From: Leptothrix sp. (in: b-proteobacteria)
GTDB lineage: Bacteria > Pseudomonadota > Gammaproteobacteria > Burkholderiales > Burkholderiaceae_C
DNA: 64,000 nt
NCBI GenBank assembly: GCA_013822265.1
Contig: PNKD01000001.1
Coordinates: forward strand, 1-64,000
Direction of reading: 5' to 3'
In this document: positions 39,366-48,399 of the stretch, one piece after another
How the letters are laid out: the number at the start of each line of letters is the position of its first letter
Position numbering within the stretch: position 1 is the first letter of the stretch
Translations under genes and position numbers: made by a program
The notes under the pieces: model-generated
What the model was told of the DNA's origin: nothing
The model's database searches: none
Seen by the model: only the letters and a program-made list of their open reading frames with translations

Positions 39366-39465
39366 GGTGGTGAGGTTCTGCGCTGGCGGCCCGGTGCGGT
39401 CGTTCGTTGCTTCGGCTGGATCGGCGTGCATGCCTCTGCGCAGGATCAGGCCGCCGGGGTGCTCT

Positions 39466-39677
39466 GCTGCGTTCATGTCCCCCGGCCTGGGCTTGGCCCA
39501 GGCCTCCTCCTTTACTTCACTCCGCAGAGCACGCCACCGTCCTGATCCGGCGCCGGCAGAGGCGCGTTTGCAGGGGCGCCACGATGGGTGGTGGCCGAGG
39601 GTGTTGGGTGGGCTGCGGAGTGAAGTAAAGGAGGAGACGGCGACCGTCAGGTCGACGTCGGGGGACATGAACGCAGC
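39466..39677. repeat. Nested imperfect palindrome of about 212 bp
   Basis: Outer arms at 39466-39484 and 39659-39677 are perfect 19-base complements (beginning GCTGCGTTCATG…). Inner arms at 39504-39527 and 39613-39636 are perfect 24-base complements (around TTTACTTCACTCCGCAG). The arms are spaced 19 and 22 bases, and the centre is 85 bases. The left spacer is itself a palindrome (GGCCTGGGC-TTG-GCCCAGGCC). The 39593-39615 part recurs at 18327-18349. The rest of the 464-base gap between the permease and cdd holds no gene; the frames seen there are fragments of this repeat. It resembles a MITE or REP-like element, but no transposase link is proven. Confidence 0.85.
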
Positions 39678-39829
39678 CGCCCACCCAACGGCCTTGGCCT
39701 GTCGTGATGCACGAACGCGTGAGCCGCGGACGATGTCGTCATCGACCGTGCGCAACGGGCCGAAACTCGACATGACGCAATCGGGCATCGAGCGCCGCAT
39801 TTCGCGCCCCGCATGCCGGAGCAAATGAG

Positions 39830-40240
39830 ATGAGCATGTTGGATCACCAGTCGGCCCTCATCGCCGCCGCCCGCGCCGCGCGCGCCATGGCGCATGCCCC
39901 CTACTCGCGTTTTGCCGTCGGCGCCGCAGTGCTCGACGAGCAGGGCCGCATTCACGCCGGCTGCAACGTCGAGAATGCGGCCTACCCGCAGGGTTGGTGC
40001 GCAGAAGCCTCGGCGCTGTCGGCGATGGTGATGGCCGGCGGCCGTCGCGCCGTGGCGGTGGCGGTGTGCGCGGTGGCGCCGCAACCCGTCACGCCCTGCG
40101 GCGGCTGCCGCCAGAAGCTGCGCGAGTTCGCCGCCGACGACTGCCCCGTGTGGGCCGCCGACGAAAGCGGCCTGCGTGCCGCCTACACCCTGGGCGCGCT
40201 GCTGCCGCACAGCTTCGGCCCCGATCACCTGCCCGAATGA
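39830..40240 (+). CDS. cdd: Cytidine deaminase
   Basis: 136 residues. Zinc site CAE in GWCAEASAL and PCGGCRQKLREF, with the CDA motif CNVENAAYPQG. It deaminates cytidine and deoxycytidine in the cytoplasm. Separated from the transporter by the palindromic element, but its order and direction fit the same nucleoside operon. Confidence 0.96.
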   Translation: MSMLDHQSALIAAARAARAMAHAPYSRFAVGAAVLDEQGRIHAGCNVENAAYPQGWCAEASALSAMVMAGGRRAVAVAVCAVAPQPVTPCGGCRQKLREFAADDCPVWAADESGLRAAYTLGALLPHSFGPDHLPE

Positions 40241-40244
40241 GCGC

Positions 40245-41057
40245 ATGAACGAACACGTCGCATCCTCCGCCGCCACGCTGCAACAGCGCCTGGGCCCGGC
40301 ACCCGCCATCGCCGTGCTGCTGGGCTCGGGCTGGGCGCCTTTCACCGATCAGGTGCAGGGCGCCACCGACCTGCCTTATGCCGAGCTGCCGGCCTTCCCG
40401 GCGCTGGCCGTGGGGGGCCACAAGGGCCTGGTGCGCGTGGGCGCGGTGGGCGGCAAGCGCGTGGCCGTGCTCGCCGGCCGCAAGCACGCCTACGAGACCG
40501 GCCACGCCGACGGCATGCTGGGCGCCATCCGCAGCCTGGCCGCCTGGGGCGTGAAGCTGCTGCTGCAGACCAACGCCGCCGGCAGCATGGACGCCGCCAT
40601 GCGCCCGGGCGAACTGATGCTGATCAGCGACCACCTCAACGTCGTGCAGCGCTCGCCGCTGATCGGCGAGGCCGGCGACGCGCGCTTCCAGGACATGTCG
40701 TCGGCCTACGACCCGGCGCTGCGCGCGCAGGCCGTGGCCGCCGCCGGCACCATGGGCACGGCGCTGCACGAAGGCGTCTACGCCTGGGTGCTGGGGCCGC
40801 AGTTCGAGACACCGGCCGAGATCCGCATGCTGCGCGCCTTCGGCGCCCAGGCCGTGGGCATGAGCACGGTGCCCGAGACCATCATCGCCCGCCACGCCGG
40901 CATGAAGGTGCTGGCGCTGTCGATGATGACCAACATGGCCGCGGGCATGGACAACGAGGTGCTCAGCCACGCCCACACCCTGGCCACCGCCAACGCCGCC
41001 AGCGCACGCGCGGTGGCCACCCTGGCCGCCGTGGTGCAGGCCCTGGAGATCCGATGA
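40245..41057 (+). CDS. Purine-nucleoside phosphorylase
   Basis: 270 residues. IAVLLGSGWAPFTDQV, AGRKHAYETGHADGM, LLQTNAAGSM, VYAWVLGPQFETPAEIRML and GMSTVPETIIARHAGMKVLALSMMTN are class II (trimeric) PNP/MTAP family motifs. It phosphorolyses inosine/guanosine to base and ribose 1-phosphate. ATG 40245 follows cdd by four bases; the longer track start is inside cdd. The stop overlaps the next gene (ATGA). Confidence 0.92.
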   Translation: MNEHVASSAATLQQRLGPAPAIAVLLGSGWAPFTDQVQGATDLPYAELPAFPALAVGGHKGLVRVGAVGGKRVAVLAGRKHAYETGHADGMLGAIRSLAAWGVKLLLQTNAAGSMDAAMRPGELMLISDHLNVVQRSPLIGEAGDARFQDMSSAYDPALRAQAVAAAGTMGTALHEGVYAWVLGPQFETPAEIRMLRAFGAQAVGMSTVPETIIARHAGMKVLALSMMTNMAAGMDNEVLSHAHTLATANAASARAVATLAAVVQALEIR

Positions 41058-42733
41058 TGAAACTCGCACGCAACACCGTCTTCCGCGCAAGCTTGCGCCT
41101 GGCGCTGCCGGCCGTGGCAGCCGCCGTGCTGGCCGGTTGCGCCAGCTTGTTGCCGCCACCCGAGCCGGTGAAGGTCAAGGTGCTGGCCATCAACGACTTC
41201 CACGGCAACCTCAAGCCGCCGCAGGGGGGCATCCGCCTGCGCGACGCCGCCGGCAAGCTGGTGCCGGTCGAAGCCGGTGGCGCCGAGCACCTGGCCACGG
41301 CGGTGGCGCAGATCCGCGCCAAGAACCCGAACCATGTCTTCGTCGCCGCCGGCGACCTCATAGGTGCCACGCCGCTGCTCAGCGCGCTGTTCCGCGACGA
41401 ACCGACCATCGAGTCGTTGAGCCTGATGGGGCTGGAAGTCAGCGCCGTGGGCAACCACGAGTTCGACAAGGGCGCGGCCGAGTTGCTGCGCATGCAGCAC
41501 GGAGGCTGCGTGCCCGAGAGCTGCAAGGGCCCGGCGCCCTTCGCCGGCGCCAGGTTCCAGTACCTGGCGGCCAGCACCATCGACGTGAAGACCGGCAAGA
41601 CGCTGCTGCCGGCGACCTTCGTCAAGACCTTCCAGGGCATCCCGGTGGGTTTCATCGGCCTTACGCTGAAAGGCACGCCGGCCATCGTGGCGCCCGCGGG
41701 CGTGGTCGGCCTGCGCTTCGACGACGAGGCCGAGACCGTCAACCGCCTGGTGCCCGGGCTGCAGAGTCAGGGCGTGCAGGCCATCGTCGTGCTGATCCAC
41801 GAAGGCGGCGTGCCCACCGGCGACTACAACGAGTGCCCGGGCATCAGCGGGCCGGTCGTCGACATCGTCAAGAAGCTCGACAAGGCGGTGGACGCGGTGA
41901 TCAGCGGCCACACCCACCGCGCCTACAACTGCCGCATCGACGGCCGCCTGGTCACCAGCGGCGACAAGTACGGCACCATCGTCACCGAGATCGACCTCGT
42001 GCTCGACCCGGCCACGCGCGACGTCATCAGCGCCACCGCAGACAACGTCGTCGTGCGCCCCGCCAGCTTCGCGAAGGACCCTCGGCAGACGACGCTGATC
42101 GCGCAGTACGAGAAGCTGGCCGCGCCGCTGGCCGGCCGCGTGGTGGGCCAGCTCGGCGCGCCGCTGCCGCGCCAGAACAACGCCGCCGGCGAGAACCCGC
42201 TGGGCCAGGTGATCGCCGACGCGCAGCTCGCCGCCACGCGCGATGCCGGTGCGCAGCTGGCCTTGATGAACCCGGGCGGCATCCGCGCCGCGCTGGACAT
42301 GCCGGCCGATGGCCAGGTGCGCTACGCCGACCTGTTCGCCGTGCAGCCCTTCTACAACAACCTGATGACGATGACGCTCACCGGCGCGCAGCTGCTGCAG
42401 CTGCTGGAAGAGCAATGGTCCAACCGCAACGACGGCGGCCGCGTGCTGCACGTGAGCCAGGGCTTCAGCTACAGCTGGGACGCCAAGGCGCCCGTCGGCC
42501 AACGCATCGTGCCCGGCAGCGTGCGCATCAACGGCCGGCCGCTCGACCCGGCGGCCGACGTGCGCATCACCGTCAACAGTTTCCTGGGCGGCGGCGGCGA
42601 CAACTTCCAGGTGCTGCGCCAGGGCCGCGACCGGCGCACCGGCATGATGGACGTCGACGCGCTGGAGCTCTACGTCAAGGCCAACCCGACGCTGGCGCCG
42701 GGGCCGCTGAACCGCATCACGCGGCTGAACTGA
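41054..42733 (+). CDS. 5'-nucleotidase / metallophosphoesterase lipoprotein (UshA-like)
   Basis: 559 residues. Lipobox LAGC (Cys29) after a basic signal, so it is anchored on a membrane facing the periplasm or surface. N-terminal metallophosphoesterase domain (AINDFHGNLKPP, GNHEFDKGA, SGHTHRAYNC) and C-terminal 5_nucleotid_C domain (LMNPGGIRAALDM, FSYSWDAKAP, VNSFLGGGGDNF). It would dephosphorylate extracellular or periplasmic nucleotides to nucleosides that the neighbouring ABC transporter imports. Overlaps PNP by four bases. Confidence 0.93.
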   Translation: MMKLARNTVFRASLRLALPAVAAAVLAGCASLLPPPEPVKVKVLAINDFHGNLKPPQGGIRLRDAAGKLVPVEAGGAEHLATAVAQIRAKNPNHVFVAAGDLIGATPLLSALFRDEPTIESLSLMGLEVSAVGNHEFDKGAAELLRMQHGGCVPESCKGPAPFAGARFQYLAASTIDVKTGKTLLPATFVKTFQGIPVGFIGLTLKGTPAIVAPAGVVGLRFDDEAETVNRLVPGLQSQGVQAIVVLIHEGGVPTGDYNECPGISGPVVDIVKKLDKAVDAVISGHTHRAYNCRIDGRLVTSGDKYGTIVTEIDLVLDPATRDVISATADNVVVRPASFAKDPRQTTLIAQYEKLAAPLAGRVVGQLGAPLPRQNNAAGENPLGQVIADAQLAATRDAGAQLALMNPGGIRAALDMPADGQVRYADLFAVQPFYNNLMTMTLTGAQLLQLLEEQWSNRNDGGRVLHVSQGFSYSWDAKAPVGQRIVPGSVRINGRPLDPAADVRITVNSFLGGGGDNFQVLRQGRDRRTGMMDVDALELYVKANPTLAPGPLNRITRLN

Positions 42734-42750
42734 ACACCGGGCGGGCAGCC

Positions 42751-44088
42751 GTGACGGGCAGCGAGTCCATCCCCCGCATCATCGCCACCAAGCGCGACGG
42801 CGGTGTGCTGGGCACGGCGCAGATCGAGGCCTTCGTGCACGGCCTGGCGCACCCGCAAGGCCCGGGCGCCTGGAGCGACAGCCAGGCCGCCGCAATGGCC
42901 ATGGCCATCGTGCTGCGCGGCATGAGCCGCGACGAGACCGTGGCGCTGACACGCGCCATGACCCACAGCGGCGAGGTGCTGCGCTGGGCCGCCAGCGGGC
43001 TGCATGGGCCCATCCTCGACAAACATTCCACCGGCGGCGTGGGCGACAAGGTGAGCCTGATGCTGGCACCCATCGTCGCGGCCTGCGGTGGCGTGGTGCC
43101 GATGATCAGCGGCCGCGGCCTGGGCCACACCGGCGGCACGCTGGACAAGCTGGAAGCACTGCCCGGCTACACGGTGGACCCGCCGCGCGAGCGCCTGCTG
43201 GCCACGCTGCACGACGCCGGCTGCGCCATCGTCGGCGCCAGCGCCACGCTGGCGCCGGCCGACCGGCGGCTCTACGCGATACGCGACGTCACGGCCACGG
43301 TGGAGAGCGTGCCACTGATCACCGCCAGCATCCTGAGCAAGAAGCTCAGCGCCGGGCTGCAGGGCCTGGTGCTCGACGTCAAGGTGGGCAGCGGCGCGAT
43401 GATGGCCACGCTGGACGCCGCCCGCGTGCTGGCGCGCAGCCTGGTCGAGGTCGCCCGCGGCGCCGGCCTGCCGGCGCGGGCGCTGATCACCGACATGAAC
43501 CAGGTGCTGGGCACCACCGCCGGCAACGCGCTCGAGGTGCAGGAGACGCTGGACTACCTGAGCGGCGCCGCGCGTGAACCGCGGCTGCACGCGCTGACGC
43601 TGGCGCTGGCCGGCGAGATGCTGCAGCTGGGCGGCCTGGCGGCCAGCGCCGAAGCCGGCGCGGCGATGGCCACGCAGGTGCTGGACGGCGGTTTTGCGGC
43701 CGAACGTTTTGCGCGCATGGTGGCCGCCCTCGGCGGCCCGCGCGACGTGCTGCGTGACGCGCAGCTGCCCATCGCCCCCGTGCAACGCCCCGTGCCGGCG
43801 CTTCGCGACGGTTTCATCACCGGCATGGACGTCCGTGCCATCGGCCACGCGGTGGTGGCGCTGGGCGGGGGCCGTGCGTTGCCGGGCGATGTGGTCGACC
43901 CGCGTGTCGGGCTGGCGCGCATGGCGGCGCTGGGCGCCGCCATGCGCGCCGGCGAGGCGCTGGCCTGGGTGCACGCGGCCGATGAAAGCGCTGCAGCGCG
44001 CGCCATCGCCGCGGTGCAGGCCGCCGTGGTGCTGGACGACCGCCCCCCGCCGGCCCCGCCGCTGGTCGTCGAGACCGTCGGCGGCTGA
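42751..44088 (+). CDS. deoA: Thymidine phosphorylase
   Basis: 445 residues. The pyrimidine-nucleoside phosphorylase signature SGRGLGHTGGTLDKLE is present, with DKHSTGGVGDKVSLMLAPIVAACGG, SILSKKLSAGLQGLVLDVKVGSGAMM and a C-terminal PYNP domain. It phosphorolyses thymidine/uridine. The start is GTG 42751, 15 bases after the nucleotidase; no ATG is nearby. Confidence 0.95.
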   Translation: MTGSESIPRIIATKRDGGVLGTAQIEAFVHGLAHPQGPGAWSDSQAAAMAMAIVLRGMSRDETVALTRAMTHSGEVLRWAASGLHGPILDKHSTGGVGDKVSLMLAPIVAACGGVVPMISGRGLGHTGGTLDKLEALPGYTVDPPRERLLATLHDAGCAIVGASATLAPADRRLYAIRDVTATVESVPLITASILSKKLSAGLQGLVLDVKVGSGAMMATLDAARVLARSLVEVARGAGLPARALITDMNQVLGTTAGNALEVQETLDYLSGAAREPRLHALTLALAGEMLQLGGLAASAEAGAAMATQVLDGGFAAERFARMVAALGGPRDVLRDAQLPIAPVQRPVPALRDGFITGMDVRAIGHAVVALGGGRALPGDVVDPRVGLARMAALGAAMRAGEALAWVHAADESAAARAIAAVQAAVVLDDRPPPAPPLVVETVGG

Positions 44089-44148
44089 ACTTCGCGCCGC
44101 AGCGGCGGCCTCTGTCGAACCCGCCAACCCGCCGCGGCCAACGCTCGG

Positions 44149-45267
44149 CTACTGCGCCAGCTCGACGAGCGGCGCGGGCACGTTGGACTGCGTGATCGGC
44201 AGCACGACCCTGAAGGTCGTGCCCCCACCGAGCCGGCTTTCGACCTCGATGCGACCGCGGTGCTTGCGCACGATGCTGTACGACAGCGACAGGCCCAGCC
44301 CCGTGCCCTTGCCGACCGCCTTGGTGGTGAAGAAGGGGTCGAAGATGCGGGTCAGGTTCTCGGGCGCGATGCCTTCACCGGTGTCGCGAACCTCCACGCA
44401 GACCTCGCCTTCGCCCAGCATGCGCGTGGCCAGCACGATCTGCCCGCGTTTGCCCTCCAGCGCATGTGCGGCATTGACCAGCAGGTTCATGAAGACCTGG
44501 TTCAGCTGCGATGCCAGGCATTCGACCATCGGCAGCGCCCCGTACTCGCGGCTGACGTCGGCGACGTACTTGATTTCGTTGTGCACGATGTTGAGCGTGC
44601 TGTCCAGCCCCTTGTGCAGGTCTGACCATTGCCAGGCGTGCTCGCCGACATGGGAGAAGTCCTTCAGGTCCTGAACGATGCGCTTGACGCGCCGCACGCC
44701 GTCGGCGGATTCGTCGAGCAGCGGGACCATGTCTTCGCGCAGATACTCGAAGTCGGACTCGGCCAGCGCGCGTTCCAGGCACAACTGCGCCGCGGGCCCG
44801 AGTTCGGCCTTGTGCTCGAGTACCAGGTTGACGATGCGCAGCAGGTTGTCGACGTAGCGCCGCAGGCTGCTCAGGTTCGACGCCACGAAACCGATCGGGT
44901 TGTTGATCTCGTGCGCCACGCCCGCTGCCAGCTGGCCGATGGAGGCCATCTTCTCCGACTGCAGCAGCTGGTTGTGCGCCTCTTCGAGCCTGGCGATCAG
45001 GGCCTGCTGCTCCTCGGTCTTGAGCTGGAGCGCGTCCCGCGAGCGCTGGCGCTCCTGCAACTCCACGCGCAGCTGGGCGTTGCGCTCGTTGAGCTCACGC
45101 GACATCAGCTCGAGCGAGCTTCCGATCGACATGCGCTCGCTGTCGGCGTCGGCATACGCCTGGCTGACGGCCGCCAGCAGCGGTGCGAGCTGCGCGTCAC
45201 CGGCCAGGGCCTCGAGCCGGCAGCCGCGCAGCTGCCGTTCGAGCAGATTGTGGTGTTCGATGGTCAC
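44149..45267 (-). CDS. Soluble sensor histidine kinase with coiled coil
   Basis: 372 residues with no membrane helix. A long coiled coil (residues about 40-105; SRELNERNAQLRVELQERQRSRDAL) leads to the HisKA dimer motif VAHEINNPIGFVASN, then HATPase_c with NLLVNAAHAL (N box), VRDTGEGIAPENLTRIFDPFFTTK (G1/F) and GTGLGLSLSYSIV (G2). The input domain is absent or very short, so it may take its signal from a partner. Divergent from the PAS-GGDEF-EAL-REC gene (180 bases). Confidence 0.93.
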   Translation of the reverse strand: MTIEHHNLLERQLRGCRLEALAGDAQLAPLLAAVSQAYADADSERMSIGSSLELMSRELNERNAQLRVELQERQRSRDALQLKTEEQQALIARLEEAHNQLLQSEKMASIGQLAAGVAHEINNPIGFVASNLSSLRRYVDNLLRIVNLVLEHKAELGPAAQLCLERALAESDFEYLREDMVPLLDESADGVRRVKRIVQDLKDFSHVGEHAWQWSDLHKGLDSTLNIVHNEIKYVADVSREYGALPMVECLASQLNQVFMNLLVNAAHALEGKRGQIVLATRMLGEGEVCVEVRDTGEGIAPENLTRIFDPFFTTKAVGKGTGLGLSLSYSIVRKHRGRIEVESRLGGGTTFRVVLPITQSNVPAPLVELAQ

Positions 45268-45447
45268 GATGCCGTGCTTTCGGCACCGGCCGTGAAAGCT
45301 GCAGCAAGGGGCTCGCAGGTACCGACGAAAGGCCCGCGCGTGTCAAGTCCTTCACGGTTGCGGGTGACTCGCCTGGCCGCACGCGCCGATAACCAGAAGC
45401 AGGCCCCGCCCTTGGGCCGCCACCCGCTCCACGCCCCCCACTTCCCC
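45268..45447. other. Divergent promoter region between histidine kinase and PAS-GGDEF-EAL-REC gene
   Basis: 180 bases between two divergent start codons in the signalling block. It should hold promoters in both directions, but no confident -35/-10 pair or operator could be assigned. Confidence 0.4.
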
Positions 45448-48399
45448 ATGCCCTTGGCGCCAGACCTTCCGATGCTGCAGGCCCTGATCGGCGCTGAAAT
45501 GCCCGACGGCGACGCACTGCGAATGCTGGATGCAGCACCCGTAGGCCTGTTCGTCGTGCAGGACGATCGGGTGGTCTATGCCAACTCGGCCTTCTGCACG
45601 CTGATCGGCTGGCCGTCGCAGGACTTGCTCGGCCAGGCCTATGAGGTCATCACGAGCCCGGAGCAGCGCGAACACTCGCGGTCAGTCGTGCGCCGCCGCC
45701 TCGCCGGCCGCGTCTCGCAGCCAGGCCTGTTCCGATGCCTGCGTCGCGATGGCCACAGCTTCGACACACGGGCGCACACCGCGCTCGTCAACTTCCGCGG
45801 CCGGCCGGCGGTGCTGACGACGGTGTCCGACCCGACCGACCTGAACGACGCCGTGACGCAGTCGCGCTGGAGCGAAGGCATGCTCGAGCGCACCGAGCAG
45901 TTGTGCCGGACAGGTTCGTTCGAGATCGAGCTGCCCGAGGGGCGCCTGCAGCTGTCGCGCGGCCTGCGCAGTCTGGTCGGCCTGCCCGAGGACACCGCCA
46001 AGACCGCCCTGCTCGACGACTGGCTGATCGTGCCCGAGGAAGAGCGCGCCTTCGTGGCCGGCATCTGGCGCAACGCCGTGCCCGAGGAGTCCTTCGAGTT
46101 CCACCACCGGGTGGAGTGCCGAGACGGCACGCGCCTGACCGTGCTGCACCGTGGCGTGCTGCATGCCCGCGCCGGCAACGCCGCGGGGCTGCGCGGCGTG
46201 GCGCTGCTGCAGGACATCACCGCGCAGTGCGAAGCCGAGCGCCAGCTGCTGGAGGTCACCAATAACAACGAGATCACCGGGCTGCCCAACCGGGGCCACT
46301 TCCTGGACCAGGTCGACGCGGCCATGCACGCCGCCCGCTGGAGCGGCGGCGCCTTCACGCTGCTGGCCATCGACGTGGCGCGCATTGCCGAGATCAAGGC
46401 CAGCATGGGTTTCGGCGCCGGCGACACGCTGGCCATGGCGGTGGCGGCGCACCTGAAGCAGGCCAGTCTGGACGGCGAGCTCGTGGCCCATCTGGCCGAC
46501 ACCGAATTCGCGCTGCTCGTCGAGCACGAACCCGACCTCGCGGCCGACACGCTGCGCCAGCGCGCGCTGAGCGTCAAAGCCGAGCTGGGAGGCGCCGTCC
46601 GACTGGCGGTGACCGACATCTTCCCGGACTGCGTGATCGGGTTGGCCACCTACCCGCTGCACGGCGAGACGGCCTCCGAACTGCTCGAACACGCACAGAC
46701 GGCACGACAGGATGCCGCGGCCCTCGGTGGGGTGGCCTTCTTTGCCCACGAGTCCAGCGCGCGGGCGATGCGCGCGATGCAGATCGAGTCCGGGCTGCGG
46801 CAGGCGCTGGACAACGACGACCTGCAACTGGCCTACCAGCCGCAGGTCGACCTGGGCACGGGCACGATCTTCGGCGTCGAGGCCCTGGTGCGATGGACTT
46901 CCAAGCAACTGGGGCCCGTCTCGCCGGCCGAATTCATTCCCATTGCCGAACAGAGCGGGCTCATAGGCAGGCTGGGCGACTGGGTGCTGCGCGAGGCCTG
47001 CCGCCAGGCGGCGGCCTGGCGCCGCGAGGGCCTGCCGGCGCTTCGCGTCAACGTGAACCTGTCGCCCGCACAGCTGCAGCGGCCCGACCTCGCACGGCAC
47101 ATCCAGGCCATCCTGGTCGAGGCGGGCATCGACCCCTCGTGCCTGGGCGTCGAGCTGACGGAGAGCATGGCCATGGCCGACGCCACCCGGGCCGCCGCCG
47201 TGCTGAGCGAGATCAGGGCCGTGGGCATCAAGATTTCGCTCGACGACTTCGGAACCGGTCACTCCAGCCTGAGCTGCCTGCGCAGCCTGCCGATCGACGT
47301 CGTGAAGGTCGACCGCTCGTTCGCCCACGACGTGACGGCCGCGCCCGAGGACGTGTCGGTCACGCGCGCCATCATCAACATGGCCCATGGCCTGCACATG
47401 AGCGTGCTGGTGGAAGGGGTCGAAACCGAGAGCCAGCTGGCCCTGCTGGCGGCCAGCGGCTGCGACAGCTTCCAAGGCTTCTGGTTCAGTCGGCCCGTCG
47501 ATGCGGCGGCGCTGGCCCAGATGCTGCGCGAACGGCGGTCGATCCCGGCGCGCTATGTCTCGGGCAGTGCGGTCGTGCGCACCTTGCTGCTGGTCGACGA
47601 CGAGGAGAACATCCTGTCGGCGCTGAAGCGGCTGTTTCGACCCGACGGTTATCGCATCGTCACCGCCACCGGGGCCACCGAAGCGCTGCAGCGCCTGGCC
47701 GAACACCCCGTCGACGTCATCGTTTCCGACCAGCGCATGCCCGGCATGACCGGCGTCGAGCTGTTGCGACGCACGAAGGAGCTGTACCCCGAAACGGTGC
47801 GCATGGTGTTGTCGGGCTACACCGACCTGCAGTCGATCATCGATGCCGTCAACGAAGGCGCGATCTACCGCTTCCTGACCAAACCCTGGGACGACGAGCG
47901 GCTGCGCGCCCATGTCGCCGAGGCCTTCAAGCACAAGGCCCTGGGCGACGAGAACCGGCACCTGGCACGGCAGGTGGGAAGCGCCAACGCCGAACTGGCG
48001 GTGCTCAACGAGCGCCTGGAACACGCCGCGGCGCAACAGCGCGAGCGCTCGCGCCTGATCGCCACCAGTGCGGGCGGCATGCGCGACATGCTGGACAGGC
48101 TGCCGGCCGCCGTGCTGGGCCTGGATGACGAAGGCAGCATCGGCTACATCAACGTGGCCGCGTCGGAGCTGCTGGCCGGCTACGGCGGCGTGCTCGGCGG
48201 CAGCCTGTCGCAGGTGCTGCCGGCCGGGCTCAACGCCATGCTGGCCGATGACGCCGATGCGCAGCGTGACATCGTCGTCGACGGGCAGCGACTGCAGGCC
48301 GTGAAGCGGCGTATCGGTGCGGGCGCAGGCGAACACTTCACGGTGCTCGTGCTCATGCCGAAGTCGGCCGACGCCTGTCTTGGCGAGTGCCCCTCATGA
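45448..48399 (+). CDS. PAS-(degenerate)GGDEF-EAL-REC-PAS c-di-GMP signalling protein
   Basis: 983 residues, no membrane helix. PAS (about 30-130), PAS-like (about 145-265), GGDEF fold starting NNNEITGLPNRGHF near 272 but with ADTEF in place of GGDEF near 349, EAL starting GVEALVRW near 475 with DDFGTGHSS near 601, REC (LLLVDDEENILSALKRLF near 713; phospho-acceptor Asp about 761 in VSDQRMPGM), and a short C-terminal PAS. The EAL residues are intact, so it is predicted to be a phosphodiesterase with an inactive cyclase domain. An internal REC domain downstream of EAL is unusual. The HDOD gene overlaps its stop (ATGA). Confidence 0.92.
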   Translation: MPLAPDLPMLQALIGAEMPDGDALRMLDAAPVGLFVVQDDRVVYANSAFCTLIGWPSQDLLGQAYEVITSPEQREHSRSVVRRRLAGRVSQPGLFRCLRRDGHSFDTRAHTALVNFRGRPAVLTTVSDPTDLNDAVTQSRWSEGMLERTEQLCRTGSFEIELPEGRLQLSRGLRSLVGLPEDTAKTALLDDWLIVPEEERAFVAGIWRNAVPEESFEFHHRVECRDGTRLTVLHRGVLHARAGNAAGLRGVALLQDITAQCEAERQLLEVTNNNEITGLPNRGHFLDQVDAAMHAARWSGGAFTLLAIDVARIAEIKASMGFGAGDTLAMAVAAHLKQASLDGELVAHLADTEFALLVEHEPDLAADTLRQRALSVKAELGGAVRLAVTDIFPDCVIGLATYPLHGETASELLEHAQTARQDAAALGGVAFFAHESSARAMRAMQIESGLRQALDNDDLQLAYQPQVDLGTGTIFGVEALVRWTSKQLGPVSPAEFIPIAEQSGLIGRLGDWVLREACRQAAAWRREGLPALRVNVNLSPAQLQRPDLARHIQAILVEAGIDPSCLGVELTESMAMADATRAAAVLSEIRAVGIKISLDDFGTGHSSLSCLRSLPIDVVKVDRSFAHDVTAAPEDVSVTRAIINMAHGLHMSVLVEGVETESQLALLAASGCDSFQGFWFSRPVDAAALAQMLRERRSIPARYVSGSAVVRTLLLVDDEENILSALKRLFRPDGYRIVTATGATEALQRLAEHPVDVIVSDQRMPGMTGVELLRRTKELYPETVRMVLSGYTDLQSIIDAVNEGAIYRFLTKPWDDERLRAHVAEAFKHKALGDENRHLARQVGSANAELAVLNERLEHAAAQQRERSRLIATSAGGMRDMLDRLPAAVLGLDDEGSIGYINVAASELLAGYGGVLGGSLSQVLPAGLNAMLADDADAQRDIVVDGQRLQAVKRRIGAGAGEHFTVLVLMPKSADACLGECPS

